DNA of 64,000 nt, from NCBI GenBank assembly GCA_963708895.1, contig CAVPUE010000002.1:744001-808000 (forward strand), read 5' to 3'. The translations under genes were made by a program, and so were the position numbers. Under the pieces are notes generated by a model. It searched no databases. It was given only the letters and a program-made list of their open reading frames with translations, and was not told the DNA's origin. Shown here in pieces: positions 30,301-40,477 of this stretch. The stretch is from Bacillus_BD sp963708895 (GTDB taxonomy: Bacteria > Bacillota > Bacilli > Bacillales > Cytobacillaceae). Position 1 is the first letter of the stretch; each line of letters begins with the position of its first letter.

Positions 30301-30370
30301 AACTCCTGTGCTCCAAGCTATCTTTCATGCAAGAATGCATGTGATAGCATAAGCAAATGACAGGAGTTTT
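30301..30370 (+). promoter_or_regulatory. Terminator-like attenuator upstream of rimP-nusA
   Basis: Three nested perfect stems: AACTCCTGT/ACAGGAGTT (30301-30309 and 30360-30368), GCTATC/GATAGC (30317-30322 and 30343-30348) and CATGCA/TGCATG (30326-30331 and 30336-30341) with an AGAA loop, then TTTT. B. subtilis NusA is reported to autoregulate its operon by attenuation in the leader, and this hairpin is placed to serve that role (inference). Confidence 0.6.
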
Positions 30371-30416
30371 GTAATTTATTCAAGTTTATTAGCCTTTTGA
30401 GCAAAGGAGGGATTCT

Positions 30417-30887
30417 GTGAGCAAAGTAATTGATACAGTAAATCAATTAATGACACCGATAGTAGATGAAATGGGACTCGAGCTTGTGGATATCGAGTAT
30501 GTGAAAGAAGGAAAAGATTGGTTTCTTCGTGTTTTTATTGATAAGCCTGCAGGTATTGATATCGAGGAATGTGGATTAGTGAGTGAGAAATTAAGTGAAA
30601 AGCTTGATGAATTAGATCCTATTACCCATAATTATTTTCTTGAAGTGTCCTCACCAGGTGCAGAGCGTCCTTTAAAAAAGAAACAGGATTTTGAAAAAAC
30701 AATTGGAAAAAATGTGTACATTAAAACATTTGAACCATTAAATGGTGAAAAACAATTTGAAGGTGTTTTAGTAGAATTTGATGGAGCCAATGTAACCGTT
30801 GAAATCAAAATAAAAACTAGAAAAACACTTGTAACAATTCCTTATGAAAAAATTGCAAATGCTAGGCTAGCTGTCACCTTTTCATAA
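30417..30887 (+). CDS. rimP: Ribosome maturation factor RimP
   Basis: RimP assists 30S subunit maturation. The 156 residues contain the N-terminal domain (MGLELVDIEYVKEGKDWFLRVFIDK) and the C-terminal Sm-like domain. GTG 30417 is preceded by AAAGGAGGG. It is the first gene of the rimP-nusA-infB cluster, behind a structured leader. Confidence 0.96.
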   Translation: MSKVIDTVNQLMTPIVDEMGLELVDIEYVKEGKDWFLRVFIDKPAGIDIEECGLVSEKLSEKLDELDPITHNYFLEVSSPGAERPLKKKQDFEKTIGKNVYIKTFEPLNGEKQFEGVLVEFDGANVTVEIKIKTRKTLVTIPYEKIANARLAVTFS

Positions 30888-30921
30888 TGAAAGGATTCAA
30901 GATTAAGGGGGAACCATTCTT

Positions 30922-32118
30922 ATGAGCAGTGAATTACTTGATGCTCTAGTACTACTTGAAAAAGAAAAAGGCATTTCGAGAAATGTCATTATCGAAGCAA
31001 TTGAGGCAGCGCTTATTTCAGCTTATCGTCGAAATTATAATCAAGCACAAAACGTCAGAATCGATATTAACTTTGGAACCGGTACAATGCGAGTTTTTGC
31101 CCGTAAAGAAGTAGTTGATCAAGTATTCGATCCTCGACTTGAAATATCTTTAGAAGATGCAAAAAAAATAAATCCTAATTATCAAATTGAGGATATTGTA
31201 GAACTGGAAGTAACACCAAAGGAATTTGGCAGAATTGCTGCTCAAACAGCCAAACAAGTTGTGACGCAACGAGTACGTGAAGCTGAACGTGGAATTATCT
31301 ATTCAGAATTCATTGATCGTGAAGAAGATATTATGACAGGGATTGTACAAAGACAGGATTCTAAATTTATTTATGTCAGTCTCGGTAAAATTGAAGCGAT
31401 TTTACCAAGTAATGAACAAATGCCGAATGAAAGATATAAGCCACATGATCGCATTAAAGTATTTTTAACGAAAGTTGAAAAAACAACAAAAGGTCCGCAA
31501 ATCTATGTGTCCCGTACACATCCTGGATTATTAAAAAGATTATTTGAAATTGAAGTCCCTGAAATTTATGATGGAACGGTTGAAATTAAATCTGTTGCAC
31601 GTGAAGCAGGAGATCGTTCGAAAATCTCTGTTCATTCAGATAACTCGGAAGTGGATGCCGTTGGTTCATGTGTAGGTCCTAAAGGATCTCGCGTACAAGC
31701 GATTGTAAATGAGCTGAAAGGTGAAAAAATTGATATCGTTAAATGGTCTTCTGATCCGGTCGTATTTGTGGCAAATGCATTAAGTCCTTCTAAGGTGCTA
31801 GATGTCATGGTAAATGAAGCAGAAAAAGCAACAACCGTAATTGTTCCTGATTATCAACTTTCATTGGCAATTGGTAAACGTGGGCAAAATGCAAGATTAG
31901 CAGCCAAACTTACGGGTTGGAAAATCGATATTAAATCAGAAACCGATGCACGTGCTGCGGGGATTTATCCGCGAGAGGAATCATTATTAAGTTATGATCA
32001 ACACGATGAAGAAGATGACTATGAATTAAATGATGATCGTGATAACACTTTAGATTTTGATGATGAAAATCTGTTAAGTGATATCGATGATGAGCAAGAC
32101 GAGAAAGAATATAAGTAA
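30922..32118 (+). CDS. nusA: Transcription elongation/termination factor NusA
   Basis: NusA binds RNA polymerase and stimulates pausing and intrinsic termination. The 398 residues comprise the N-terminal polymerase-binding domain, an S1 domain (GIVQRQDSKFIYVSLGKIEA), KH1 (SCVGPKGSRVQAIVNELKGEKIDIV) and KH2 (LAIGKRGQNARLAAKLTGWKIDI). A strongly acidic tail of about 40 residues ends the protein. The E. coli C-terminal repeats are absent, as is usual for Firmicutes. Confidence 0.97.
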   Translation: MSSELLDALVLLEKEKGISRNVIIEAIEAALISAYRRNYNQAQNVRIDINFGTGTMRVFARKEVVDQVFDPRLEISLEDAKKINPNYQIEDIVELEVTPKEFGRIAAQTAKQVVTQRVREAERGIIYSEFIDREEDIMTGIVQRQDSKFIYVSLGKIEAILPSNEQMPNERYKPHDRIKVFLTKVEKTTKGPQIYVSRTHPGLLKRLFEIEVPEIYDGTVEIKSVAREAGDRSKISVHSDNSEVDAVGSCVGPKGSRVQAIVNELKGEKIDIVKWSSDPVVFVANALSPSKVLDVMVNEAEKATTVIVPDYQLSLAIGKRGQNARLAAKLTGWKIDIKSETDARAAGIYPREESLLSYDQHDEEDDYELNDDRDNTLDFDDENLLSDIDDEQDEKEYK

Positions 32119-32136
32119 GACCAAGGAGGGATCAAG

Positions 32137-32418
32137 GTGGCAAGCCCAAAAAAAATTCCTTTGCGTAAATGTGTCGTAACAGGTGAAATGAGGCCTAAAA
32201 AAGAATTGATACGAATCGTTCGTTCAAAAGAAGGAGTCGTTTCTGTTGATTTAACAGGTAAAAAATCGGGTAGGGGCGCATACCTTTCCTTGGATAAAGA
32301 AACAGTCCTTACAGCAAAAAAGAAAAATGTGTTAGCAAACCACTTACAAGTACCAATTGATGATTCTATATATGAAGAGTTACTGCAACTTATAGAAGAG
32401 GGGAATCAAATATCCTAA
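32137..32418 (+). CDS. rnpM: RNase P modulator RnpM (YlxR)
   Basis: Small 93-residue RNA-binding protein of the YlxR family, reported to modulate RNase P. The family motif RKCVVTGEMRPKKELIRIVR is visible, followed by GRGAYLS. GTG 32137 follows AAGGAGGG. Its stop overlaps the ylxQ start by one base. Confidence 0.9.
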   Translation: MASPKKIPLRKCVVTGEMRPKKELIRIVRSKEGVVSVDLTGKKSGRGAYLSLDKETVLTAKKKNVLANHLQVPIDDSIYEELLQLIEEGNQIS

Positions 32419-32720
32419 TGGATAGACAGAAGTGGATATCATTAGTAGGTTTAGCCAATCGAGCGGGGAAAATAATATCAGGTGAAGAGTTATCCGTTAA
32501 GGAAATTCGGAACGGAAAAGCGAAACTAATTCTGTTATCGGCAGATGCTTCTGCCAATACAACAAAAAAAATAACAGATAAATGTAGATCCTATCATGTG
32601 CCAATAAAAATGATTGAAAATCGTGAAACACTTGGACATGCGATTGGAAAAGAAGCCCGTGTGGTTATTTCCATTTTAGATGAGGGATTTGCAAAAAAGT
32701 TAATGACGCTGCTCGATTAA
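32418..32720 (+). CDS. ylxQ: L7Ae-family RNA-binding protein YlxQ
   Basis: 100-residue member of the ribosomal protein L7Ae/L30e/S12e family, probably binding kink-turn RNA. Visible: LVGLANRAGKIISGEE and AKLILLSADASANTTKK. ATG 32418 overlaps the last base of the rnpM stop (TAATG). Its precise role is not established. Confidence 0.9.
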   Translation: MDRQKWISLVGLANRAGKIISGEELSVKEIRNGKAKLILLSADASANTTKKITDKCRSYHVPIKMIENRETLGHAIGKEARVVISILDEGFAKKLMTLLD

Positions 32721-32739
32721 TTTCAGCGGGGGTGAAAGT

Positions 32740-34921
32740 ATGGTAAAAATGCGTGTGTATGAATACGCCAAACAGTATAATATATCTAGTAAAGAAATTA
32801 TTTCAAAGTTAAAAGAATTGGGCATAGAGGTTACAAACCATATGGCAACAATAGAGGCTGATGCAATGAAGAAATTAGATGGTATTTATAAAAAAGAAAA
32901 TAACACTGAGACAAGCGTTAAGAACCCTGTTCAAAAGCAGCCACAAAATGCGGCTATTCGAAGTGCCTCAGATGAAGGAAAAGGGGAGACTGTAAAAATT
33001 AAAACAGCTCCGAAAAAAGCCTCAACTCAATCACAATCAAATACAAATAATCGTAATAAAGGTAAAAATAATTATAATCAAAACAGAAATAATCAAAATA
33101 AAAATAAAGGTAAAAATCAGAAAAACGTTCAGCAATCATTCTCCACCTGAAAAGAAGAAGGAAAAAGAGTTACCAGCAAAAATCACTTTTAGTGAATCAT
33201 TAACAGTTGGTGAGTTGGCAAAAAAACTACACCTTGAACCTTCAGAAATTATTAAAAAGTTATTTTTACTAGGCGTCATGGCTACGATTAACCAAGATCT
33301 AGATAAAGATGCAATTGAATTAATTGCAGGTGAATATGGTGTAGAAGTAGAAGAAGAAATTAAGGTAGATACGACAGATCTTGATGTCTATTTCTCGGAA
33401 GATAATGAAGAAGATTTAGTAGAAAGACCATCTGTTGTAACGATTATGGGACACGTTGACCATGGGAAAACAACGACTCTTGACGCGATCCGTCATACGA
33501 AAGTAACGGCAGGGGAAGCAGGCGGAATTACACAGCATATTGGTGCGTACCAAGTTGAGGAAAACGGTAAGAAAATTACCTTCTTAGATACTCCAGGACA
33601 CGCCGCTTTTACAACGATGCGTGCAAGAGGTGCAAAAATCACCGATATTACGATTCTAGTTGTGGCTGCTGATGATGGGGTAATGCCTCAAACAATTGAA
33701 GCCATTAACCATGCAAAAGCTGCTGAAGTGCCGATTATTGTCGCTGTGAATAAAATTGATAAACCTACAGCAAATCCAGATCGTGTTATGCAAGAATTAA
33801 CAGAACATGGTCTTGTCCCAGAAGCATGGGGTGGGGATACGATCTTTGTTCCAATTTCTGCAAAAATGGGTGAGGGTATTGATAACCTACTTGAAATGAT
33901 TCTTCTTGTTAGTGAGGTAGAAGAATATAAAGCGAATCCAAACCGTAAAGCTTTAGGTACAGTTATTGAAGCTCGCCTAGATAAAGGTAAAGGTACGGTT
34001 GCCACTTTACTTGTCCAAACTGGTACATTGAAAATTGGAGATCCAATTGTAGTAGGGAATACATTTGGTCGTGTTCGTGCAATGGTGAATGATCTAGGTC
34101 GTCGTGTGAAAGATGCAGAACCATCAACACCAGTTGAAATCACGGGATTAAATGATGTCCCACAAGCAGGGGATCGCTTCGTTGTTTTTGAAGATGAAAA
34201 AACAGCAAGGCATGTAGGTGAAGCAAGAGCAACAACAGCACTTCAAGCACAACGTAGTGAAAAAACAAGAGTAAGTCTAGATAATCTCTTTGAACATATG
34301 AAACAAGGAGAAATGAAGGAACTCAATCTTATTATCAAAGCCGACGTTCAAGGATCTGCTGAAGCTTTAGCAGCATCATTACAAAAAATTGACGTAGAAG
34401 GCGTAAATATTAAAATTATTCATACAGCTGTTGGCGCTATTAATGAATCAGATATTAGCTTGGCTGCCGCTTCAAATGCAATTGTTATTGGTTTTAACGT
34501 TCGCCCAGATAATAATGCGAAAAGGGCTGCGGATGAAGAAAGTGTTGATATTCGTCTCCACCGTATTATTTATAAAGTAATGGAGGAGATCGAGGCTGCT
34601 ATGCAGGGGATGCTTGATCCTGAATATGAAGAAAAAATTATTGGTCAAGCTGAAGTTCGTCAAACTTTCAAAGTGTCTAAAGTAGGAACGATTGCAGGTA
34701 GTTATGTAACAGATGGAAAAATTACGAGAGATAGTGGAGTTCGTCTGATTCGTGATGGAATTGTTATTTTTGAAGGTGAAATTGATGCTTTAAAACGTTT
34801 CAAAGATGATGCAAAAGAAGTGAATCAAGGGTATGAATGTGGAATAACCATTAAAAACTTCAATGATGTTAAAGAAAACGATGTGATTGAAGCATATATT
34901 ATGGAAGAAGTGGGACGTTAA
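32740..34921 (+). CDS. infB: Translation initiation factor IF-2, frame disrupted
   Basis: IF-2 is the essential GTPase that brings initiator tRNA to the 30S subunit. The N-terminal IF2N domain (MRVYEYAKQYNISSKEII) is followed by an Asn/Lys/Gln-rich linker, a second IF2N domain (LTVGELAKKLHLEPSEIIKKL), the G domain (GHVDHGKTTTLDAIR, DTPGH, NKID) and domains II-IV. The frame breaks near 33139 in the linker (extra T; expected SPPEKKKEKELPAK). Removing one base gives 726 residues. Probably a sequence error in low-complexity DNA. ylxP overlaps the stop. Confidence 0.96.
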
Positions 34922-35202
34922 TGATAGTTGGCTTAATAGCCTGCGAGTGCATTATTTATAATGCCCATTCTTTAAAAGATAAAAGGGCTGTTTTACAGAG
35001 GATTATGACTCGATTAAAACAAAAGTTCAATATTTCTATTGCAGAAGTAGACTTTCAAGATACTTGGCAAAGAACCAAAATTGCCATGGCTGTTGTGTCT
35101 TCTGCTCGTAATCCAGCAGAAATCGAATTGCAAAAAGCCCTCAAATTTATTGATTCATTTCCGGAAATCGAAAGAACGATCACCGATATAGAATGGCTTT
35201 AG
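34921..35202 (+). CDS. ylxP: DUF503 protein YlxP
   Basis: 93-residue DUF503 protein of unknown function, always found between infB and rbfA in Bacillus. Conserved stretches are SLKDKRAVLQRIMTRLKQKFNISIAEVD and WQRTKIAMAVVSS. ATG 34921 overlaps the infB stop (TAATG), so it is translationally coupled. A ribosome-assembly role is only suggested by context. Confidence 0.9.
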   Translation: MIVGLIACECIIYNAHSLKDKRAVLQRIMTRLKQKFNISIAEVDFQDTWQRTKIAMAVVSSARNPAEIELQKALKFIDSFPEIERTITDIEWL

Positions 35203-35219
35203 ATGGATGAGGTGAGATA

Positions 35220-35585
35220 ATGAGTGTTAGAGCAAATCGTGTAGGCGAGCAAATGAAGAAGGAATTAGGCGATATCATTGGTCGAAAAATAAAAGATCCT
35301 CGTATTGGATTTGTAACGGTTACAGATGTTCAAGTAACAGGCGACCTGCAACAGGCTACTGTTTATATTTCTGTACTAGGCGATGACCAACAGCGCGAGA
35401 ATACATTGCTTGGTTTGGCTAAAGCTAGAGGATTTATTCGCTCTGAGATTGGTCAAAGAATTCGTTTGCGTAAAACTCCTGAAATTAATTTTGAATTTGA
35501 TGAGTCGATTGGTTATGGAAATAAAATCGATACGTTACTCCATCAAATTCATAATGAAAATAAAGAAAAAGGTCAAGAACAATAA
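35220..35585 (+). CDS. rbfA: Ribosome-binding factor A
   Basis: RbfA binds 30S precursors and is needed for late 16S rRNA maturation. The 121-residue KH-like protein has RVGEQMKKELGDIIGRKIKDPRIGFVTVT and the C-terminal RLRKTPEINFEFDES. GATGAGGTG lies before the ATG. A strong terminator follows. Confidence 0.96.
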   Translation: MSVRANRVGEQMKKELGDIIGRKIKDPRIGFVTVTDVQVTGDLQQATVYISVLGDDQQRENTLLGLAKARGFIRSEIGQRIRLRKTPEINFEFDESIGYGNKIDTLLHQIHNENKEKGQEQ

Positions 35586-35600
35586 ACTTTGAAATAATGA

Positions 35601-35633
35601 AAAATGGATAGACAAATGTCTATCCATTTTTTT
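35601..35633 (+). terminator. Intrinsic terminator between rbfA and truB
   Basis: Perfect 13-bp stem AAAATGGATAGAC (35601-35613) and GTCTATCCATTTT (35618-35630), tetraloop AAAT, then T. Confidence 0.92.
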
Positions 35634-35653
35634 GAGGAAGGGACTGATTAAAT

Positions 35654-36571
35654 ATGGAAGGGATTATCCCTCTTTATAAGCCAAAAGGTTTAACATCACA
35701 TGATTGTGTCTTTAAATTAAGGAAGATTTTAAGAACGAAAAAAATCGGACATACAGGTACATTGGACCCTGATGTAACAGGTGTTCTACCCATTTGTGTT
35801 GGAAAAGCAACAAAAGTTGCCCAGTATTTAACAGATGCAGGTAAGACATATGAAGGTGAAGTCACGATTGGAATTTCAACGTCTACAGAAGATGCCTCAG
35901 GTGATGTAATCATGAAAAAGAGGATTGAAAGAGTGATTTTACGAGAAGAAATTCTAACTGCTTTACAATCCTTGACAGGAACAATTACGCAAACTCCACC
36001 TATGTTTTCAGCCATAAAAGTAAATGGTAAACGACTTTATGAATATGCAAGAAAAGGAATTGAAATCGAACGCCCTTCAAGAACCATTCAAATATATTCA
36101 TTAGAACTTTTAGATGATCGGAATGAATTTAATGGCGAAACAATTTCGTTCCGTTTTCGTGTTTCATGTAGTAAAGGAACTTATATTCGTACGTTAGCGG
36201 TTATGATGGGTGAGCAATTAGGGTATCCTGCACATATGTCGGATTTATGTCGTGTCGAGTCTGGAACATTCACTTTAAAAGAATGTGTTACTCTAGAACA
36301 AATAGAGGAAAAAGTTAGTGAAGGGACAGTAGGCGAACTACTACACCCACTGGAAACCGCTCTCACTCATTTGCCGAAATATATGATAAATGATAAAATA
36401 GCGGAGAAAGTTATTCACGGGGCAGTTCTTCCTATTCCTGAGGCACTTCAGGAAGAAAAGGATTTCATTGTTATGGAGTCAACATCAGGTCAGGCATTAG
36501 CGATCTATATTCATCATCCTGAAAAACCAGGAATGATGAAACCATCCAAAGTACTTCGAACTGTACTTTAG
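35654..36571 (+). CDS. truB: tRNA pseudouridine-55 synthase TruB
   Basis: TruB isomerises U55 in the T-psi-C loop of tRNA. The 305 residues show the catalytic aspartate motif KIGHTGTLDPDVTGVLPICVG, the PPMFSAIKVNGKRLYEYAR stretch and SCSKGTYIRTLA, with a C-terminal PUA-like region. GAGGAAGGGA precedes the ATG. ribF follows. Confidence 0.96.
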   Translation: MEGIIPLYKPKGLTSHDCVFKLRKILRTKKIGHTGTLDPDVTGVLPICVGKATKVAQYLTDAGKTYEGEVTIGISTSTEDASGDVIMKKRIERVILREEILTALQSLTGTITQTPPMFSAIKVNGKRLYEYARKGIEIERPSRTIQIYSLELLDDRNEFNGETISFRFRVSCSKGTYIRTLAVMMGEQLGYPAHMSDLCRVESGTFTLKECVTLEQIEEKVSEGTVGELLHPLETALTHLPKYMINDKIAEKVIHGAVLPIPEALQEEKDFIVMESTSGQALAIYIHHPEKPGMMKPSKVLRTVL

Positions 36572-36606
36572 TCATTTTGGACGTATAGAAAAAGGTGAGA
36601 CAGAAA

Positions 36607-37581
36607 TTGGAAGTATATTATCTAGAATATCCACATCATGTAAAGCGTGAGGAGATTCCGCCGCTTGTTATGGCATTAGGCTTTTTTGATGGCGTTCATC
36701 TAGGTCATCAAAAGGTAATTAAATCAGCTAAAAAAAAGTCCGAGGAAATGGGACTAAAAAGCGCTGTCATGTCTTTTGATCCACATCCTTCTGTTGTACT
36801 CGGAAGGAGTGTTAAACATGTCAAATACATTACACCTCTTGATGAAAAGATTAGGTTAATTTCAGATTTAAATATTGATTACTTTTTTGTTGTTCGTTTT
36901 ACGGAAGAGTTTGCCAATCTCTTGCCACAAGAATTTGTTGATCAATATTTGATTGATTTACATGTTAAACATGTCGTAGCTGGGTTTGATTATACATATG
37001 GTAGGATGGGAAAAGGTACAATGGAAACACTTCTTTTCCATTCAAGACAACAGTTTACTTTTTCCGTTATTGATAAACTTCAATTTGAAAAGGAAAAAGT
37101 TAGTTCAACTTTGATTCGATCATGTATCAAAGAAGGTGAAATGGAGCAATTATCACCATTACTTGGGCGTTTTTATCATACAAGTGGCAAGGTTATTCAC
37201 GGTGAGAAACGAGGTCGTACGATTGGCTTCCCAACCGCTAACGTAGATATAGAAGATGAATATCTCCTTCCACCAACAGGTGTTTATGCCGTAAAGTTTA
37301 GAATAGAATCAACTGGTAAAGTGTATAAAGGCGTATGTAATGTTGGATATAAACCTACATTCCATAAGGAAAAAGGGGATAAACCTTCAGTAGAAGTATT
37401 TATATTTGACTTTGATGATAACATATATGAAGAAAAAGTGACCGTTATATGGCATCTAAGACTAAGAAGTGAACAGAAATTTTCGGGTGTGGACGAATTA
37501 ATCCAACAAATTCAAAAAGATAAGCAGAATACGATCCAATACTTTGATAAATATGAAAAGGATACTTGCAATTTGTCGTAA
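36607..37581 (+). CDS. ribF: Bifunctional riboflavin kinase/FAD synthetase
   Basis: Converts riboflavin to FMN and FMN to FAD. The N-terminal nucleotidyltransferase domain carries GFFDGVHLGHQKVI (HxGH); the C-terminal kinase domain has GRTIGFPTANVDIEDEYLLP. TTG 36607 is preferred over an in-frame GTG at 36595 because AAAGGTG overlaps the latter and is well spaced from the TTG. The product is 324 residues. B. subtilis calls this gene ribC. Confidence 0.94.
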   Translation: MEVYYLEYPHHVKREEIPPLVMALGFFDGVHLGHQKVIKSAKKKSEEMGLKSAVMSFDPHPSVVLGRSVKHVKYITPLDEKIRLISDLNIDYFFVVRFTEEFANLLPQEFVDQYLIDLHVKHVVAGFDYTYGRMGKGTMETLLFHSRQQFTFSVIDKLQFEKEKVSSTLIRSCIKEGEMEQLSPLLGRFYHTSGKVIHGEKRGRTIGFPTANVDIEDEYLLPPTGVYAVKFRIESTGKVYKGVCNVGYKPTFHKEKGDKPSVEVFIFDFDDNIYEEKVTVIWHLRLRSEQKFSGVDELIQQIQKDKQNTIQYFDKYEKDTCNLS

Positions 37582-37594
37582 AAAGTTGTATTCT
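37566..37594 (+). promoter_or_regulatory. Possible promoter of rpsO
   Basis: TTGCAA at 37566-37571, a 17-bp spacer and TATTCT at 37589-37594, overlapping the end of ribF. Both hexamers match the SigA consensus at four of six positions. Confidence 0.45.
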
Positions 37595-37605
37595 TATTAA
37601 CGTAT

Positions 37606-37670
37606 CAAATTGAACCTTTGCTTGGCATTGCGATTCACCAACGCATGCTCAGTAACTGGGGATTCTATTT
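37606..37670 (+). promoter_or_regulatory. Candidate S15 leader RNA upstream of rpsO
   Basis: The leader holds a hairpin GCATTGCG (37625-37632) with CGCATGC (37642-37648), one bulged base and a 9-nt loop, followed by CAGTAACTGGGGATTC and the Shine-Dalgarno. S15 autoregulatory leaders are known in Bacillus and Geobacillus; assignment here rests on position and partial structure. Confidence 0.45.
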
Positions 37671-37685
37671 TAGGAGGTGAACAGG

Positions 37686-37955
37686 ATGGCAATCACTCAA
37701 GAACGCAAAAATGAACTTATCAATGAGTACAAAGTACATGAAACAGATACTGGTTCTCCAGAAGTTCAAATCGCTGTCCTAACGGAACAGATTAATACTT
37801 TGAATGATCATTTACGTATGCATAAAAAAGATCATCACTCACGTCGTGGTCTTTTGAAAATGGTTGGTAAACGTCGTAATTTACTAACTTACTTACGTAA
37901 TAAAGACGTTCAACGTTACCGTGTCTTAATTAATAAACTTGGATTACGTAGATAG
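37686..37955 (+). CDS. rpsO: 30S ribosomal protein S15
   Basis: S15 binds 16S rRNA early in 30S assembly. The 89 residues begin MAITQERKNELINEYKVHET and contain HLRMHKKDHHSRRGLLKMVG. ATG 37686 is used; an in-frame GTG at 37677 lies within the AGGAGGTGA ribosome site. Confidence 0.98.
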   Translation: MAITQERKNELINEYKVHETDTGSPEVQIAVLTEQINTLNDHLRMHKKDHHSRRGLLKMVGKRRNLLTYLRNKDVQRYRVLINKLGLRR

Positions 37956-37961
37956 TCAAAG

Positions 37962-37987
37962 AAAAAGCGGGAATTTTCCCGCTTTTT
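37962..37987 (+). terminator. Intrinsic terminator after rpsO
   Basis: AAAAAGCGGGAA and TTCCCGCTTTTT form a 12-bp stem followed by the T run. Confidence 0.92.
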
Positions 37988-38289
37988 TATTAGCGTAAAT
38001 TTTTTCCACAATTAGGTATATGGTATGGGTTACATGATGGCTTCCTTTACTTACATATAATTGAATGAAGTATTACTAAGCTACTTAAAATAGAATATAC
38101 CATTTAAATATTGACTATGCACAGGATATTCAATTTTTGCTTATATTTTTGAAAAGTTGTACATAATATGAATAGCTTTTGCTATGCACATATGAATAAG
38201 CAAGAAATTCATTGCTTTTATTATAGAAATAGGATGTTCGGAATACCTGTTTTTTCTTAAAGGAAAAGGTAGAGAGGAGTTTTAAATGA
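37988..38289 (+). other. Non-coding gap upstream of pnp
   Basis: About 300 AT-rich bases with no supported gene. Two small hairpins are present: ATAGC/GCTAT (38172-38176 and 38181-38185, loop TTTT) and AAGCAA/TTGCTT (38198-38203 and 38212-38217), the second followed by T-rich sequence. No convincing SigA promoter with both hexamers was found. Confidence 0.6.
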
Positions 38290-40412
38290 ATGGGCCAAGA
38301 TAAACATGTTTACTCAATAGAATGGGCTGGACGGAAATTAACAGTTGAAATAGGTCAATTAGCAAAACAAGCAAATGGAGCGGTACTTGTACGTTATGGA
38401 GATTCAGTCGTATTGAGTACGGCTACTGCATCAAAAGAACCTAAAAATGTCGATTTTTTCCCACTGACAGTGAACTATGAAGAACGATTATATGCTGTAG
38501 GGAAAATTCCTGGAGGATTTATTAAAAGAGAAGGGCGTCCAAGTGAAAAGGCGATTCTTGCTAGTCGTTTAATTGATAGACCGATTCGTCCGTTATTTGC
38601 AGATGGCTTTCGTAATGAAGTTCAAGTCGTTAGTTTAGTTTTAAGTGTGGACCAAGACTGCTCAACAGAAATGGCGGCAATGTTTGGATCTTCACTAGCA
38701 CTCAGTGTATCTGACATCCCATTTGAAGGACCGATTGCAGGTGTCATTGTCGGTCGTATTGACAATCAATTTGTGATTAATCCAAACGTAGAACAAACGG
38801 AAAAAAGTGATATTCATTTAACCGTTGCAGGTACAAAAGATGCCATTAATATGGTTGAAGCTGGGGCAGATGAGATTCCAGAAGAAACAATGCTTGAAGC
38901 AATCATGTTTGGACATGATGAAATTAAACGTTTAATTGCTTTCCAAGAAAAAATTGTTTCTGAAATTGGAAAAGATAAAATAGATGTGGTTCTTGCAGAA
39001 GTAGACCCACAGTTAGACGCTGAAGTTCGTGCATTTTGTGAGACTGAAATGATCCAAGCGATTCAAGTACAGGAAAAGCACGCTCGTGAAGATGCCATTA
39101 AAGCAGTTAAAGATAAAGTAATCGTTAAATATGAAGAACAAGAAGCTGATGAGAGCCTGTTCTAAAACAAGTGAAACAGATTCTAGACAAGCTTGTAAAA
39201 GGTGAAGTTCGTCGTTTAATAAGTGAAGATAAAATCCGTCCGGATGGACGTAAAGTGGATGAAATTCGTCCATTATCTTCAGAAGTTGGTATATTACCTC
39301 GAACACACGGTTCAGGTTTGTTTACACGTGGACAAACTCAAGCTTTGAGTATTTGTACTCTCGGTGCCTTAGGTGATGTACAAATATTAGATGGACTTGG
39401 TCTTGAAGAAGAAAAACGATTTATGCATCATTATAATTTCCCTAATTTCAGTGTAGGGGAAACAGGCCCAATGAGAGGGCCAGGTCGTCGTGAAATTGGT
39501 CATGGTGCCTTAGGTGAGAGAGCACTTTCAGTAGTTATTCCAGACGAAAAGGACTTCCCTTATACGATTCGACTTGTTGCTGAAGTATTGGAATCGAATG
39601 GGTCTTCTTCGCAAGCAAGTATTTGTGCGGGTACGTTAGCGATGATGGATGCAGGAGTTCCAATAAAAGCACCTGTAGCAGGTATAGCCATGGGTCTTGT
39701 AAAATCGGGTGAACATTATACGATTTTAAGTGATATTCAAGGTATGGAAGACCATCTTGGGGATATGGATTTTAAAGTAGCTGGTACTGCAAAAGGTGTA
39801 ACAGCTCTGCAAATGGATATTAAAATTGATGGCTTATCACGTGAAATTTTAGAAGAAGCATTACAACAAGCGAAAAAAGGACGTATGCAAATTTTAGATT
39901 CTATGATTTCAACGATCCAAAAACCACGTGAACAGCTGTCTGCTTTTGCACCAAAAATCTTAACGATGAATATCAACCCAGATAAAATACGTGATGTTAT
40001 TGGACCAAGCGGTAAACAAATTAACAAAATCATTGAAGAAACTGGCGTTAAAATTGATATCGAACAAGATGGTACTGTATTTATTTCTTCCACTGATGAA
40101 GAAATGAATCAAAAAGCAAAACATATTATTGAAGATATTGTTCGTGAAGTAGTCGTAGGACAACTATATCTTGGTAAAGTAAAACGCATTGAAAAGTTTG
40201 GTGCATTTGTTGAAATATTCCATGGTAAAGATGGTCTTGTTCATATTTCTGAACTTGCTGAGGAACGCGTAGGGAAAGTTGAAGATGTTGTTAAAATCGG
40301 TGATGAAATGCTTGTAAAAGTAATGGAAGTTGATAAACAAGGTCGAGTAAATTTATCACGCAAAGCGGTCTTAAAAGAACAACGTCAACATGAAGAAAGT
40401 GCTCAAAAATAG
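38290..40412 (+). CDS. pnp: Polynucleotide phosphorylase, frame disrupted
   Basis: PNPase is the 3'-5' phosphorolytic exoribonuclease of RNA decay. Two RNase PH domains flank a helical domain; KH (MNINPDKIRDVIGPSGKQIN) and S1 (GKVKRIEKFGAFVEIFHGKDG) domains follow. Near 39151-39155 the sequence reads GAGAG where GAG is expected (YEEQEADEPVLKQVKQIL), a 2-base excess that stops the first frame at 39165. Removing it gives 706 residues, the usual length. GAGAGGAG precedes the ATG. Probably a sequence error. Confidence 0.95.
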
Positions 40413-40440
40413 GCAAATGAAAGTAATATAAAATGAGCTT

Positions 40441-40472
40441 ACAGTCAGTGGTGGGACCTCTGGCTGTTTTTT
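40441..40472 (+). terminator. Intrinsic terminator after pnp
   Basis: ACAGTCAGTGG and CCTCTGGCTGT pair with one mismatch and one wobble, followed by TTTTTT. The T run is also the left flank of repeat copy A. Confidence 0.85.
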
Positions 40473-40477
40473 AAAGA

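Noticed and set aside
33688..34143. Long open frame on the minus strand inside infB
   Set aside because: It is antisense to the highly conserved G domain, has no ribosome site, and its translation is a low-complexity shadow of the coding strand.
37677..37955. GTG 37677 as rpsO start
   Set aside because: It lies inside the AGGAGGTGA ribosome site; ATG 37686 gives the invariant MAITQE-type N-terminus and an 89-residue S15.
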